NCBI GenBank assembly: GCA_009693225.1
Contig: SHXP01000159.1
Span: 1 to 5,655 of the forward strand
Length of the DNA: 5,655 nt
From: Limnohabitans sp.
GTDB lineage: Bacteria; Pseudomonadota; Gammaproteobacteria; Burkholderiales; Burkholderiaceae_C
Direction of reading: 5' to 3'
In this document: in pieces, positions 1 to 5,655 of the stretch
Layout of the letters: each line of letters opens with the position of its first letter
Numbering within the stretch: the first letter of the stretch is position 1
The notes under the pieces: generated by a model
Seen by the model: only the letters and a program-made list of their open reading frames with translations
Told to the model about the DNA's origin: nothing
The model's database searches: none
Translations under genes and position numbers: made by a program

Positions 1-144
1 TCCAACCGCGACATTGCAGCCGAACTCAATATCAGCGAACACACGGTCAAGGTGCACCTGTGGCGTTTGTTCCGCCGTCTGGGTGTCAAAAGCCGCACAC
101 AAACCCTGCACTTTGCCCGCACACACGGTTTGTTGATGGGCTGA
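1..144 (+). CDS. LuxR/NarL-family transcriptional regulator, C-terminal HTH (5' partial)
   Basis: Only the last 47 codons are in the window, open from base 1 and ending at TGA 142-144. The visible peptide is the C-terminal part of a LuxR-type DNA-binding domain: SNRDIAAELNIS (residues 1-12) followed by the recognition-helix pattern SEHTVKVHL (12-20) and then LGVKSRTQ (27-34), which match the LuxR/FixJ/NarL signature. In this family the helix-turn-helix binds DNA, and an N-terminal receiver or ligand domain controls it; that part lies outside the window, so I cannot say whether this is a two-component response regulator. The gene converges on the ccm operon and is separated from ccmI by 113 bases holding a hairpin terminator, so it is a separate transcription unit. 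The target genes are unknown. Family assignment is confident; specific function is not. Confidence 0.88.
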   Translation, partial: SNRDIAAELNISEHTVKVHLWRLFRRLGVKSRTQTLHFARTHGLLMG

Positions 145-160
145 ACTTCTCCCACGAAAA

Positions 161-190
161 GAAAAAACCGGCGGCAAGCTGGTTTTTTTC
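161..190. terminator. Bidirectional rho-independent terminator between convergent genes
   Basis: The arms at 162-172 (AAAAAACCGGC) and 178-188 (GCTGGTTTTTT) pair over 11 positions, with one G-U wobble on the plus-strand RNA (an A-C mismatch on the minus-strand RNA), around a five-base loop (173-177). The stem has a short G+C core flanked by an A tract and a T tract. Read on the plus strand it ends in seven T 17 bases after the regulator's stop. Read on the minus strand it ends in a T tract about 70 bases past the ccmI stop. It is well placed to end both transcripts. The G+C core is only five pairs, so strength is uncertain. Confidence 0.8.
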
Positions 191-257
191 GCCTCTGCCC
201 TGGGCTTTTCAGACAATCATCAATGACAGGCAATGCCCCCCGCGCAGCCTATCCCTG

Positions 258-1550
258 TCAAGGCATCAAAGGCTTAGAAATTGTCAACTGAAGCTTTTCC
301 GGACTGCCGGGTGTCACCGGGCCCGCGCTGGCACCGAAATCCCCAGCTTGCGGCATGGCGTTACCGGTCTTGGAGATGCGCGCGCGCACCATCACCAACT
401 TGACCTGCGAGAGTTTCATTTGCGGGTTCATGGCCAGGCTGTCGTCCAGCACAAAGTCATAAGGCAGCTTGTCCACCGTGGTGCGGATGATGGCCAGCGG
501 CATGCGCGGGCCCTCGGCGGCGTTGGCATAAATGAACACGGTGTCCTTGGGCGAGACTTGGGCTGCCAGTTCAGGTGCGAGCGTGACCCGGCCGCTGAGT
601 CGCTCGGTGCCGTCTGACTCGGGTTTGGCCAGGGCGCCGGCACTGGCCGGTGCATTGGCGGCCACAGCCGGCGACAGCGGCGGCAGGCCCAGGCGCTCAC
701 GCGCCTTGTCAATGGCTTCGGCCAAGGCGGGCCCGTCGGGCGAGGTCGCAGGCAGCAGGCCGCGCACTTTTTCCCAGTACATCAGCGCGTCCTTGAAACG
801 GCTTTCTGAAAAGGCGGCACTGCCGGCCAGTAACAAGGCGTTACCGTTTTGCGGGTCCGCCTTGAGCACGCTGTTGATGATTGTCCAGGGCTCACCTTTG
901 AAGCTGCCGTTGTTCTTTTGCGCCAGCACCTCGGCGCGTTCAATCATCACATCGTCATTGCGCTCGAGCGCAAGCGCTTTTTGCAAGGCGGCATCGGCCT
1001 GCTCATAGCGCGCCAGCGCGCGCTGTATGCGCCCTAGCATGACCCAGGCCTCGGCGTTTTTCGGTTCTTTTTCCAGACGCTGCCCAAGCTGCTCGGCCAT
1101 GGCTTCCAGCTTTTGCGGCGTGATCTGCTCTTCACCGTTGGCCTTAGCCAGCAAAGCGGGGTCCAGGGCAATCGGCGTGCCGACGTAAAAGTAAATGACA
1201 AAAGCCAGCACCGGTAAGGTCAGCGACAACAGGCTGATCAGCAGTTTAATGTGGGCAGGTGCGACAATAGGGGGGAGGGCGGTTGCAGCCGCCGGCGCGT
1301 CTTCCATCAGCCTCTGGGTCAGTTCCTGTTGCGATAAGTCAAAGCTCTGCTGATTCAGACTGCCTTGTGCCAGTTCGCGCTCGAGTTCGCCCAGTTGCTC
1401 ACGGTAGACAGTAACGTGCGACATCACGTGTCCACGTTCTGCCCCTTTTGTCGCAACCCGGGCGGCGCGCAGCACAGACCAGGCCAGCACCAGCACCGCC
1501 ATCAGCGACAAGGCCAGCGACAGCAGCAAAAAAAGTTGCGCGTTATTCAT
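258..1550 (-). CDS. ccmI: CcmI, cytochrome c maturation apocytochrome chaperone subunit
   Basis: A 430-residue protein starting at ATG 1548-1550 and ending at TGA 258-260. CcmI (CycH) is the membrane-anchored chaperone that binds the C-terminus of apocytochrome c and delivers it to the CcmF/CcmH heme ligation complex. The layout fits: a transmembrane segment at about 5-28, a charged loop rich in Gln, Glu and Arg (about 45-82, possible coiled coil), a second transmembrane segment at about 101-123, and a periplasmic TPR region at about 145-265 with repeat-like stretches such as NAEAWVMLGRIQRALARYEQ (165-184) and NALLLAGSAAFSESRFKDAL (237-256). A Pro/Ala-rich linker (about 288-312) leads to a C-terminal domain (about 316-428) containing DTVFIYA, GPRMPLA, LDDSLAM and ARISKTGNAMPQAGD, a pattern typical of proteobacterial CcmI. 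The start codon directly abuts the ccmH stop (TGAATG), with an AAGGA ribosome site at 1555-1559, four bases upstream. It is the last gene of the operon. Confidence 0.93.
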   Translation of the reverse strand: MNNAQLFLLLSLALSLMAVLVLAWSVLRAARVATKGAERGHVMSHVTVYREQLGELERELAQGSLNQQSFDLSQQELTQRLMEDAPAAATALPPIVAPAHIKLLISLLSLTLPVLAFVIYFYVGTPIALDPALLAKANGEEQITPQKLEAMAEQLGQRLEKEPKNAEAWVMLGRIQRALARYEQADAALQKALALERNDDVMIERAEVLAQKNNGSFKGEPWTIINSVLKADPQNGNALLLAGSAAFSESRFKDALMYWEKVRGLLPATSPDGPALAEAIDKARERLGLPPLSPAVAANAPASAGALAKPESDGTERLSGRVTLAPELAAQVSPKDTVFIYANAAEGPRMPLAIIRTTVDKLPYDFVLDDSLAMNPQMKLSQVKLVMVRARISKTGNAMPQAGDFGASAGPVTPGSPEKLQLTISKPLMP

Positions 1551-1997
1551 TCAATCCTTGTGCGTTGCCGTTTGATTCAAGTCATGGTGTGGCGAAGCCT
1601 GTGCCTGACCTAAGGCGTTCTTGCGCAAGCGCAAATAGCGCCACAAGCCCCAGACAGCGACCAGCAGCATGAAAAAGGGGCCGAACCACAAAGGCCAGGT
1701 CAGGGGTTTGACCTGGGGCCGGTACAAAACGAAATCACCGTAACGCTCGACCAGATAGGTTTTGATTTCCGTATCGGTTTTCTCTTCGCGTATCAGCTTG
1801 CGAACTTCGCGTCGCAAATCCTCAGCCAGTTCAGCATGGGACGAGGCCAGCGATTCGTTCTGACAGACCAGGCAGCGCAATTCCTCGGCGATCACCACCA
1901 ACCGCTTCTCGACCTGCGGGTCCTCGGCCACGGGCAAGGCATCAGCCGCACGGACAGCCGGCGCCAGCAGCAAACAGCACAACAAAATCCACTTCAT
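1551..1997 (-). CDS. ccmH: CcmH, thiol-reducing subunit of the heme ligation complex
   Basis: A 148-residue protein of the short CcmH/CycL type. It carries the family motif LRCLVCQN with redox cysteines at Cys42 and Cys45. The N-terminus (1-18) is a signal peptide with a likely cleavage site after AVRA. A helical periplasmic domain follows, with conserved-looking ERYGDFVLYRP at 84-94, then one transmembrane segment at about 101-119 and a basic stop (RYLRLRK, 120-126) leading to a short cytoplasmic tail. Known family role: CcmH exchanges disulfides with apocytochrome c and CcmG so that the CXXCH cysteines are reduced when CcmF attaches heme. The start ATG (1995-1997) overlaps the ccmG stop as ATGA. 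A GGAAG ribosome site (2002-2006) lies four bases upstream. Unlike the E. coli protein, it is not fused to the TPR domain, which is the separate ccmI immediately downstream. Confidence 0.95.
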   Translation of the reverse strand: MKWILLCCLLLAPAVRAADALPVAEDPQVEKRLVVIAEELRCLVCQNESLASSHAELAEDLRREVRKLIREEKTDTEIKTYLVERYGDFVLYRPQVKPLTWPLWFGPFFMLLVAVWGLWRYLRLRKNALGQAQASPHHDLNQTATHKD

Positions 1998-2578
1998 GAG
2001 GCTTCCAGTGTTTGAATCAGGGGCAGCACGTTATCTATCAGTATTTGCGGCGTCAGCGGTCCGACACGTTTGTAACGGATGATGCCCTGCTTGTCTATCA
2101 GATAGGTCTCAGGTACACCGTAGACGCCATAGTCAATACCGACCCGGCCGTCAAGATCAAGCACCGACAGGCTGTACGGATTACCCTGTCGTTGCAGAAA
2201 TCGCAGGCTGCGTTCGCGCGCCAATTGCAATTTATCTGCGTCCTTGAGCGGACCGTTGGCCATGTCCTGCGGCTGGATTTCCTTGTAGCTCAAGCCCACC
2301 ACCGGAACATGGCTGCTTTTGGCAAAGTCGACCAGCAGGGGGTGCTCTTCACGGCAGGCGACACACCAGGTGGCCCAGACATTGAGCAACCAGACCTTGC
2401 CATTCATGTCACCCGGGCTGAATGGCTTGTCGCCGACGAGAACCGGCAGACTGAACGCCGGTGCTGGTTTGCCCACCAGCGGCGACGGTATTTCGCGAGG
2501 ATCACGCTGCAGGCCGACAGCCAGAAACACCACCAACGCAGCAAACAAAGCCAAGGGTATAAGAAATTTTTTGTGCAT
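1994..2578 (-). CDS. ccmG: CcmG/DsbE, membrane-anchored periplasmic thiol:disulfide oxidoreductase
   Basis: A 194-residue thioredoxin-like protein. An N-terminal signal anchor (about 4-23) holds the thioredoxin domain in the periplasm. The active site is WCVAC (71-75, Cys72 and Cys75) within NVWATWCVACREEHP, and the cis-proline loop is GVYGVPET (151-158, Pro156). A GLSYKE stretch (95-100) and DLDGRVGIDYGVYG (141-154) match the CcmG family. Known role: it passes electrons from the membrane thiol reductant to CcmH and apocytochrome c. The frame is open upstream to 2671, but I chose ATG 2576-2578 because it puts the membrane anchor at the N-terminus, gives the usual family length, and sits four bases after the ccmF stop; the upstream extension would overlap ccmF by 89 bases and bury the anchor. 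There is no clear Shine-Dalgarno at this ATG, so translational coupling to ccmF is likely. The 3' end overlaps ccmH by four bases. Confidence 0.95.
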   Translation of the reverse strand: MHKKFLIPLALFAALVVFLAVGLQRDPREIPSPLVGKPAPAFSLPVLVGDKPFSPGDMNGKVWLLNVWATWCVACREEHPLLVDFAKSSHVPVVGLSYKEIQPQDMANGPLKDADKLQLARERSLRFLQRQGNPYSLSVLDLDGRVGIDYGVYGVPETYLIDKQGIIRYKRVGPLTPQILIDNVLPLIQTLEAS

Positions 2579-2582
2579 GGCT

Positions 2583-4541
2583 TCAGGGTGTGGAAGACAG
2601 AGCTTCACCGGCAGTTTGCAACGGGGAAAGGGTCGCCCGGCGGTAGCGACGGTCCAGTGCGGCCAGCACACCGCCTAAGACCATCATCAATACACCGGCC
2701 CACAGCCAGGGAATAAAAGGTTTGTAGTAGACACGCATGCTCCAACTTGGCTTGTCGCCCGGCAAGGGGTCACCCAGCGAGACGTACAAATCGCGCAGAA
2801 AACCTGAGTCAATAGCCGCTTCGGTCATCGGCATGGCAGTGGAGAAATAGCGGCGTTTTTCAGGGTATAAAACTTCAATCACTTTGTCGTTTTTCAGCAC
2901 CTCGACATGGGCTTTCATGGCTTTGTAATTCGGCCCCTTCACATCCACCATATCGACCAAGCGGAAAGTGTAGGGGGCAATGCTGACGGTGTCCCCCAGC
3001 GACATGCGCACATCTCGCTCGACTTCGAAAGACTTGACACCGGTGATGCCGAGAACCACCACTGCCATGCCGAAATGCGCCAGATGCATGCCCCAGAACG
3101 AACCGCCTATGCGCCCGGGTTTGCGGATGCGCTCGAGCACGTGCTGCAAACTGCCCAGCGCCACCCACATACCGAGAAACACACCCAGCGCCGTACCCGC
3201 CGACCATTCACCGAAAAGAAACGGCAGACCGATGGCCAGCAGCAAGGCAGACAGGCCAACCCAGCGCAAGCGCAACACCATGTCGTTCAAGCGGGCTTCG
3301 CGCCAGTGCGCCACGGTGCCGGGCACCAGCACGAACAGCAAGGGCACCATGAGTGGCGCGAACACCAGGTTGAAATACGGCGGTCCGACCGACAATTTAC
3401 CCAGGTTCAACGCGTCAATGATGAGCGGATAAAGCGTACCCAGCAGAACCGCGCCGGTGGCGACCACCAGCAACACACTGTTGAGCAGCAAAAACGATTC
3501 GCGTGAAACCAGTCCCATGCTGCCGCCCAGGGTGACCGCCGGTGCGCGCCAGGCAAACAGGGTAAGAGATGCACCGATGACCACCGCCAGAAAACACAGC
3601 ACAAAAATACCGCGTGAAGGGTCAGACGCAAAGGCATGGACGGAGGCCAGAACGCCCGAGCGCACCAGGAAAGTTCCGAGCAGCGACAAGGAAAAAGCCG
3701 CTATGGCCAGCAGCACTGTCCAGGCTTTGAAACTGCCGCGTTTTTCAGTGACCATCAGTGAATGGATGAGCGCGGTACCGACCAGCCAGGGCATGAGCGA
3801 GGCGTTCTCCACCGGGTCCCAGAACCACCAGCCGCCCCAGCCCAGCTCGTAATAAGCCCACCAGGAACCCAGGCCGATACCGAATGTCAGGAAGGACCAG
3901 GCGATTACGGTCCACGGACGCGACCAGCGCGCCCAGGCCGCGTCCAGCCGGCCTGAGATCAGCGCGGCAATAGCGAAGGCAAACGCCACCGACATGCCGA
4001 CATAGCCCATGTACAACATGGGCGGGTGAATCACCAGCCCGGGGTCTTGCAGTAAAGGATTCAGGTCACGGCCGTCGGCAGGTATGGGGAACAAACGGTC
4101 AAACGGATTGGAGGTGAACAAAATGAAGGCCATAAAGCCTACTGACACCAGCCCCAGCACCCCCAGGACACGGGCCACCATATTGAGCGGCAGGCTTTGT
4201 GAAAACAAGGCCACGGCGGCGGTCCAACCGGTTAGCATCAGCACCCACAGCAGCAATGAGCCTTCATGCCCGCCCCAGACCGCTGCAAACTGGTAAGCCT
4301 TAGGCAGCAAGCGGTTGGAATGCTCGGCCACGTACTTGACCGAAAAATCGTTGCTCAAAAAAGAGGCTGCCAGACAGGCGAATGACAAGACCACCAGCGC
4401 GAACTGTAAAAACGCAGCCGGGCGTGCCAGCGACTGCCACACAGTGTTGCGGTTGAGCGTGCCCCACAAAGGCAATACGCCCAGCAAGAGGGCCAGCACG
4501 GTGGCGAGAATTAATGCAAATTGACCGAGTTCAGGAATCAT
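2583..4541 (-). CDS. ccmF: CcmF, cytochrome c heme lyase core subunit
   Basis: A 652-residue polytopic membrane protein of normal CcmF length, with about 15 hydrophobic segments. It is the heme handling protein that accepts heme from holo-CcmE and ligates it to apocytochrome c together with CcmH and CcmI. The tryptophan-rich WWD domain is clear: GWGGWWFWDPVENASLMPW at 234-252. The histidines expected as heme ligands are all present: His172 (VIHPPMLYMG), His260 (ALIHSLM) and His302 (SVHAFAS), and His489 (LAHFG) near the C-terminal end, lining up with E. coli His173, His261, His303 and His491 as I recall them. The periplasmic domain between the last two membrane segments spans about 503-608. 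A basic tail (RRYRRA, 631-636) ends the protein. The start ATG (4539-4541) follows the ccmE stop by 14 bases, with no good Shine-Dalgarno visible. Confidence 0.97.
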   Translation of the reverse strand: MIPELGQFALILATVLALLLGVLPLWGTLNRNTVWQSLARPAAFLQFALVVLSFACLAASFLSNDFSVKYVAEHSNRLLPKAYQFAAVWGGHEGSLLLWVLMLTGWTAAVALFSQSLPLNMVARVLGVLGLVSVGFMAFILFTSNPFDRLFPIPADGRDLNPLLQDPGLVIHPPMLYMGYVGMSVAFAFAIAALISGRLDAAWARWSRPWTVIAWSFLTFGIGLGSWWAYYELGWGGWWFWDPVENASLMPWLVGTALIHSLMVTEKRGSFKAWTVLLAIAAFSLSLLGTFLVRSGVLASVHAFASDPSRGIFVLCFLAVVIGASLTLFAWRAPAVTLGGSMGLVSRESFLLLNSVLLVVATGAVLLGTLYPLIIDALNLGKLSVGPPYFNLVFAPLMVPLLFVLVPGTVAHWREARLNDMVLRLRWVGLSALLLAIGLPFLFGEWSAGTALGVFLGMWVALGSLQHVLERIRKPGRIGGSFWGMHLAHFGMAVVVLGITGVKSFEVERDVRMSLGDTVSIAPYTFRLVDMVDVKGPNYKAMKAHVEVLKNDKVIEVLYPEKRRYFSTAMPMTEAAIDSGFLRDLYVSLGDPLPGDKPSWSMRVYYKPFIPWLWAGVLMMVLGGVLAALDRRYRRATLSPLQTAGEALSSTP

Positions 4542-4555
4542 TTAGAGATTTGCTT

Positions 4556-5008
4556 TCAAGGTTTGATGGATTGGGCGGCGCGCGCCTGGGCCGCCTTGTC
4601 CAGCGCGTGCTGGGCTTCTGGCGGCATGTAATTTTCGTCGTGTTTGGCCAGCACCTCGCTGGCCGTCATCACGCCCTGTTCATCAAGCTTGCCCTGGGCG
4701 ACAACGCCCTTGCCTTCCTTGAATAAATCAGGTAAAAGACCAATGTAATGCACCGTGGTCTCGTTCAAGGTGTCGGTGACAACAAATGAGACGCGGGTGC
4801 CGTCACGTTGCAGACTGCCTGCTTTGACCATACCGCCGATGCGAAAGGTTTTGTGGCGCGGTGCTTCACCGTTGAGCACTTGCGACGGCGTGAAGAAGAA
4901 CACCAGATTGCTGTTGAATGCATTCAGCACGAAGGCGGCGGCGATACACAACACCAGCACCCCGGCGGCGATCAGGCCGAAACGTTTTTGACGCGGACTC
5001 AGACTCAT
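4556..5008 (-). CDS. ccmE: CcmE, periplasmic heme chaperone
   Basis: A 150-residue protein of normal CcmE length. An N-terminal membrane anchor (about 11-30, after the basic PRQKR) is followed by a periplasmic OB-fold beta-barrel domain with FFFTPSQVL (37-45), FRIGGMVKAGSL (55-66) and VHYIGLLPDLFKEG (86-99). The heme attachment motif LAKHDENYMPPE (120-131) gives His123 as the covalent heme ligand and Tyr127 as the axial ligand, equivalent to E. coli His130 and Tyr134. Known role: it receives heme from the CcmABCD complex and delivers it to CcmF. I chose ATG 5006-5008 rather than the TTG one codon upstream because an AGGAG site (5014-5018) lies five bases before the ATG but only two before the TTG. 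The start overlaps the ccmD stop by one base (TGATG). Confidence 0.96.
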   Translation of the reverse strand: MSLSPRQKRFGLIAAGVLVLCIAAAFVLNAFNSNLVFFFTPSQVLNGEAPRHKTFRIGGMVKAGSLQRDGTRVSFVVTDTLNETTVHYIGLLPDLFKEGKGVVAQGKLDEQGVMTASEVLAKHDENYMPPEAQHALDKAAQARAAQSIKP

Positions 5009-5175
5009 CAAGGCTCCTGCGATTCGCTGCGCGCTAAAGCCAGGGCGTTGCGATGCGCCTGTCTGGCCTGCCAGATTTCAAACAATAAAAACAAGGCTGT
5101 CACGCCCATGCTGCCCCAAACATACAAACCGTAGCCGCCCATGTCCCAGAACTGTGACCAGCTTTCCCACCTCAT
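5008..5175 (-). CDS. ccmD: CcmD, small heme exporter accessory protein
   Basis: A 55-residue open frame between ccmC and ccmE, from ATG 5173-5175 to TGA 5008-5010. The protein starts MRWESWSQFWDMGGYGLYVW, continues through one hydrophobic segment (about 15-34) and ends in a basic, cytoplasmic-type tail (QARQAHRNALALARS, 36-50). This is the CcmD pattern: about 50-70 residues, aromatic N-terminus with FxxMGGYxxYVW, one transmembrane helix, then Arg/Gln/His-rich helix. Known role: CcmD binds CcmC and CcmE and helps release holo-CcmE from the CcmABC complex. Its start overlaps the ccmC stop (ATGA) and its stop overlaps the ccmE start by one base. An AGGGG ribosome site sits at 5183-5187, seven bases upstream. 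Position, size and motif all agree. Confidence 0.95.
   Translation of the reverse strand: MRWESWSQFWDMGGYGLYVWGSMGVTALFLLFEIWQARQAHRNALALARSESQEP
5014..5018 (-). promoter_or_regulatory. Ribosome binding site deciding the ccmE start
   Basis: AGGAG on the minus strand, inside the last codons of ccmD and five bases upstream of the ATG at 5006-5008. It is the strongest Shine-Dalgarno-like site of the six gene starts in the window. Its spacing favours ATG over the in-frame TTG at 5009-5011. Confidence 0.75.
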
Positions 5176-5655
5176 GTGCGTGCCCCTGAAACTTCAGACA
5201 GGGCCTGGACCCAATCGGTATGGCGTTCGCGCTCGATGATGAGACTGCGTACCCGGTAACAGACGATAGCGAGCGTGTAGACCCAGAATGATAAGGCCAT
5301 CAGCAGCATACCCCACAACATCAACTGCGCCATGCTCGGCGAACGTGTCAGCGACACCGACGCACCCTGGTGCAAGGTGTTCCACCATTTGACCGAGAAA
5401 TAAATGATGGGCACGTTGATGGCACCGACGATGGCGATCAAGGCGCCGGCGCGGTCGGCACGGCGCACATCGTCAATCGCCGACGTCAAGGCCATATAGC
5501 CGAGGTAAAGAAAAAACAAAATCAATTCAGAGGTCAATCGCGCGTCCCAGACCCACCAGGTGCCCCACATGGGCTTGCCCCACAAAGCGCCGGTCCACAG
5601 GGATAAAAAAGCAAACATGGCACCGGTGGGCGCCAGTGCGCGCGTCATCATGCCT
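5172..5655 (-). CDS. ccmC: CcmC, heme transfer to CcmE (5' partial at window edge)
   Basis: The C-terminal 160 codons are visible, ending at TGA 5172-5174; the frame continues past the right edge with no break, so the ATG at 5649-5651 is internal. About 90 residues are missing compared with a full CcmC of about 245. Counting from that internal Met, the WWD heme-handling motif is PMWGTWWVWDARLTSEL (27-43), and WWNTLHQG (89-96) carries His94, the counterpart of E. coli CcmC His184, a heme ligand. The partner histidine (His60 in E. coli) lies off the window. Four hydrophobic segments are visible, at about 8-24, 39-56, 69-86 and 108-132. Known role: this inner-membrane protein places heme on CcmE with help from CcmD and the CcmAB ATPase. 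It overlaps ccmD by four bases. Confidence 0.97.
   Translation of the reverse strand, partial: GMMTRALAPTGAMFAFLSLWTGALWGKPMWGTWWVWDARLTSELILFFLYLGYMALTSAIDDVRRADRAGALIAIVGAINVPIIYFSVKWWNTLHQGASVSLTRSPSMAQLMLWGMLLMALSFWVYTLAIVCYRVRSLIIERERHTDWVQALSEVSGART
5183..5187 (-). promoter_or_regulatory. Ribosome binding site for ccmD
   Basis: AGGGG on the minus strand, located within the end of ccmC and seven bases before the ccmD ATG. The spacing is normal and supports the reality of this very short gene. Confidence 0.65.

Noticed and set aside
60..617. Plus-strand open frame running from the regulator through the terminator into the ccmI antisense strand
   Set aside because: It is out of frame with the real helix-turn-helix gene, crosses the hairpin terminator and shows no domain.
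532..1008. Plus-strand open frame antisense to ccmI
   Set aside because: Ser/Ala-rich translation without recognisable motifs, opposite the TPR region of a clear ccmI.
1974..1979. Cys-Cys in the CcmH signal peptide (residues 7-8) as a possible lipoprotein site
   Set aside because: It lies too early in the hydrophobic core, with no lipobox before it; a standard signal peptidase site (AVRA) is present later.
2579..2671. A 31-residue N-terminal extension of CcmG from an upstream in-frame start
   Set aside because: It lies almost wholly inside the ccmF coding region, places the membrane anchor away from the N-terminus and makes the protein longer than the family; ATG 2576-2578 fits better.
2012..2716. 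Long plus-strand open frame antisense to ccmG and the end of ccmF
   Set aside because: The product is rich in Gln, His and Arg with no domain pattern, as expected from the reverse strand of a G+C-rich coding region, and ccmG is secure on the other strand.
2907..3506. Plus-strand open frame antisense to ccmF
   Set aside because: Low-complexity His/Gln/Arg-rich translation opposite a well-conserved membrane protein; no domain pattern recognised.
2854..3748. Ten-base repeat CGTTTTTCAG at 2854-2863, 2888-2897 and 3739-3748
   Set aside because: It falls on Lys-rich coding stretches of ccmF, has irregular spacing, and repeats of this length are expected by chance in a window of this size.
5009..5011. 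TTG as an alternative ccmE start
   Set aside because: It would leave only two bases to the AGGAG site, while the adjacent ATG has five.

Overview
The window is the downstream part of a cytochrome c maturation (ccm, System I) operon, read on the minus strand, followed by the tail of an unrelated LuxR-type regulator gene on the plus strand. In transcription order from the right edge the operon is ccmC (5' end outside the window), ccmD, ccmE, ccmF, ccmG, ccmH and ccmI. All seven are recognisable from family motifs, and none shows a frameshift or internal stop. The 55-residue ccmD was found by direct translation of the ccmC-ccmE interval.

Organism: a proteobacterium using System I. Three features point to a beta-proteobacterium, probably Burkholderiales: a short CcmH with a separate large CcmI (in E. 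coli these are one fused CcmH), a CcmI with a C-terminal domain after its TPR region, and a CcmG with a WCVAC active site. This placement is inference from gene architecture and residue patterns, not from a search.

Layout: 1-144 (+) holds the C-terminal helix-turn-helix of a LuxR/NarL-family regulator. 145-257 is the intergenic space between convergent genes and contains a hairpin with A and T tracts on both sides, likely a shared bidirectional terminator at about 161-190. 258-5655 (-) is the ccm operon, tightly packed with overlaps or gaps of 0-14 nt. No stretch over 300 bases lacks a gene. The operon promoter and presumably ccmA/ccmB lie beyond the right edge.

How the genes work together: CcmC, with CcmD and the off-window CcmAB, loads heme onto periplasmic CcmE (His123 here). 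CcmF, with CcmH and CcmI, takes heme from holo-CcmE and attaches it to the CXXCH motif of apocytochromes. CcmG and CcmH keep the apocytochrome cysteines reduced, and the CcmI TPR domain captures the apocytochrome. This is a well-understood pathway. I did not find a convincing undescribed system; the findings are modest points about gene boundaries, translation signals, the terminator and the neighbouring regulator.
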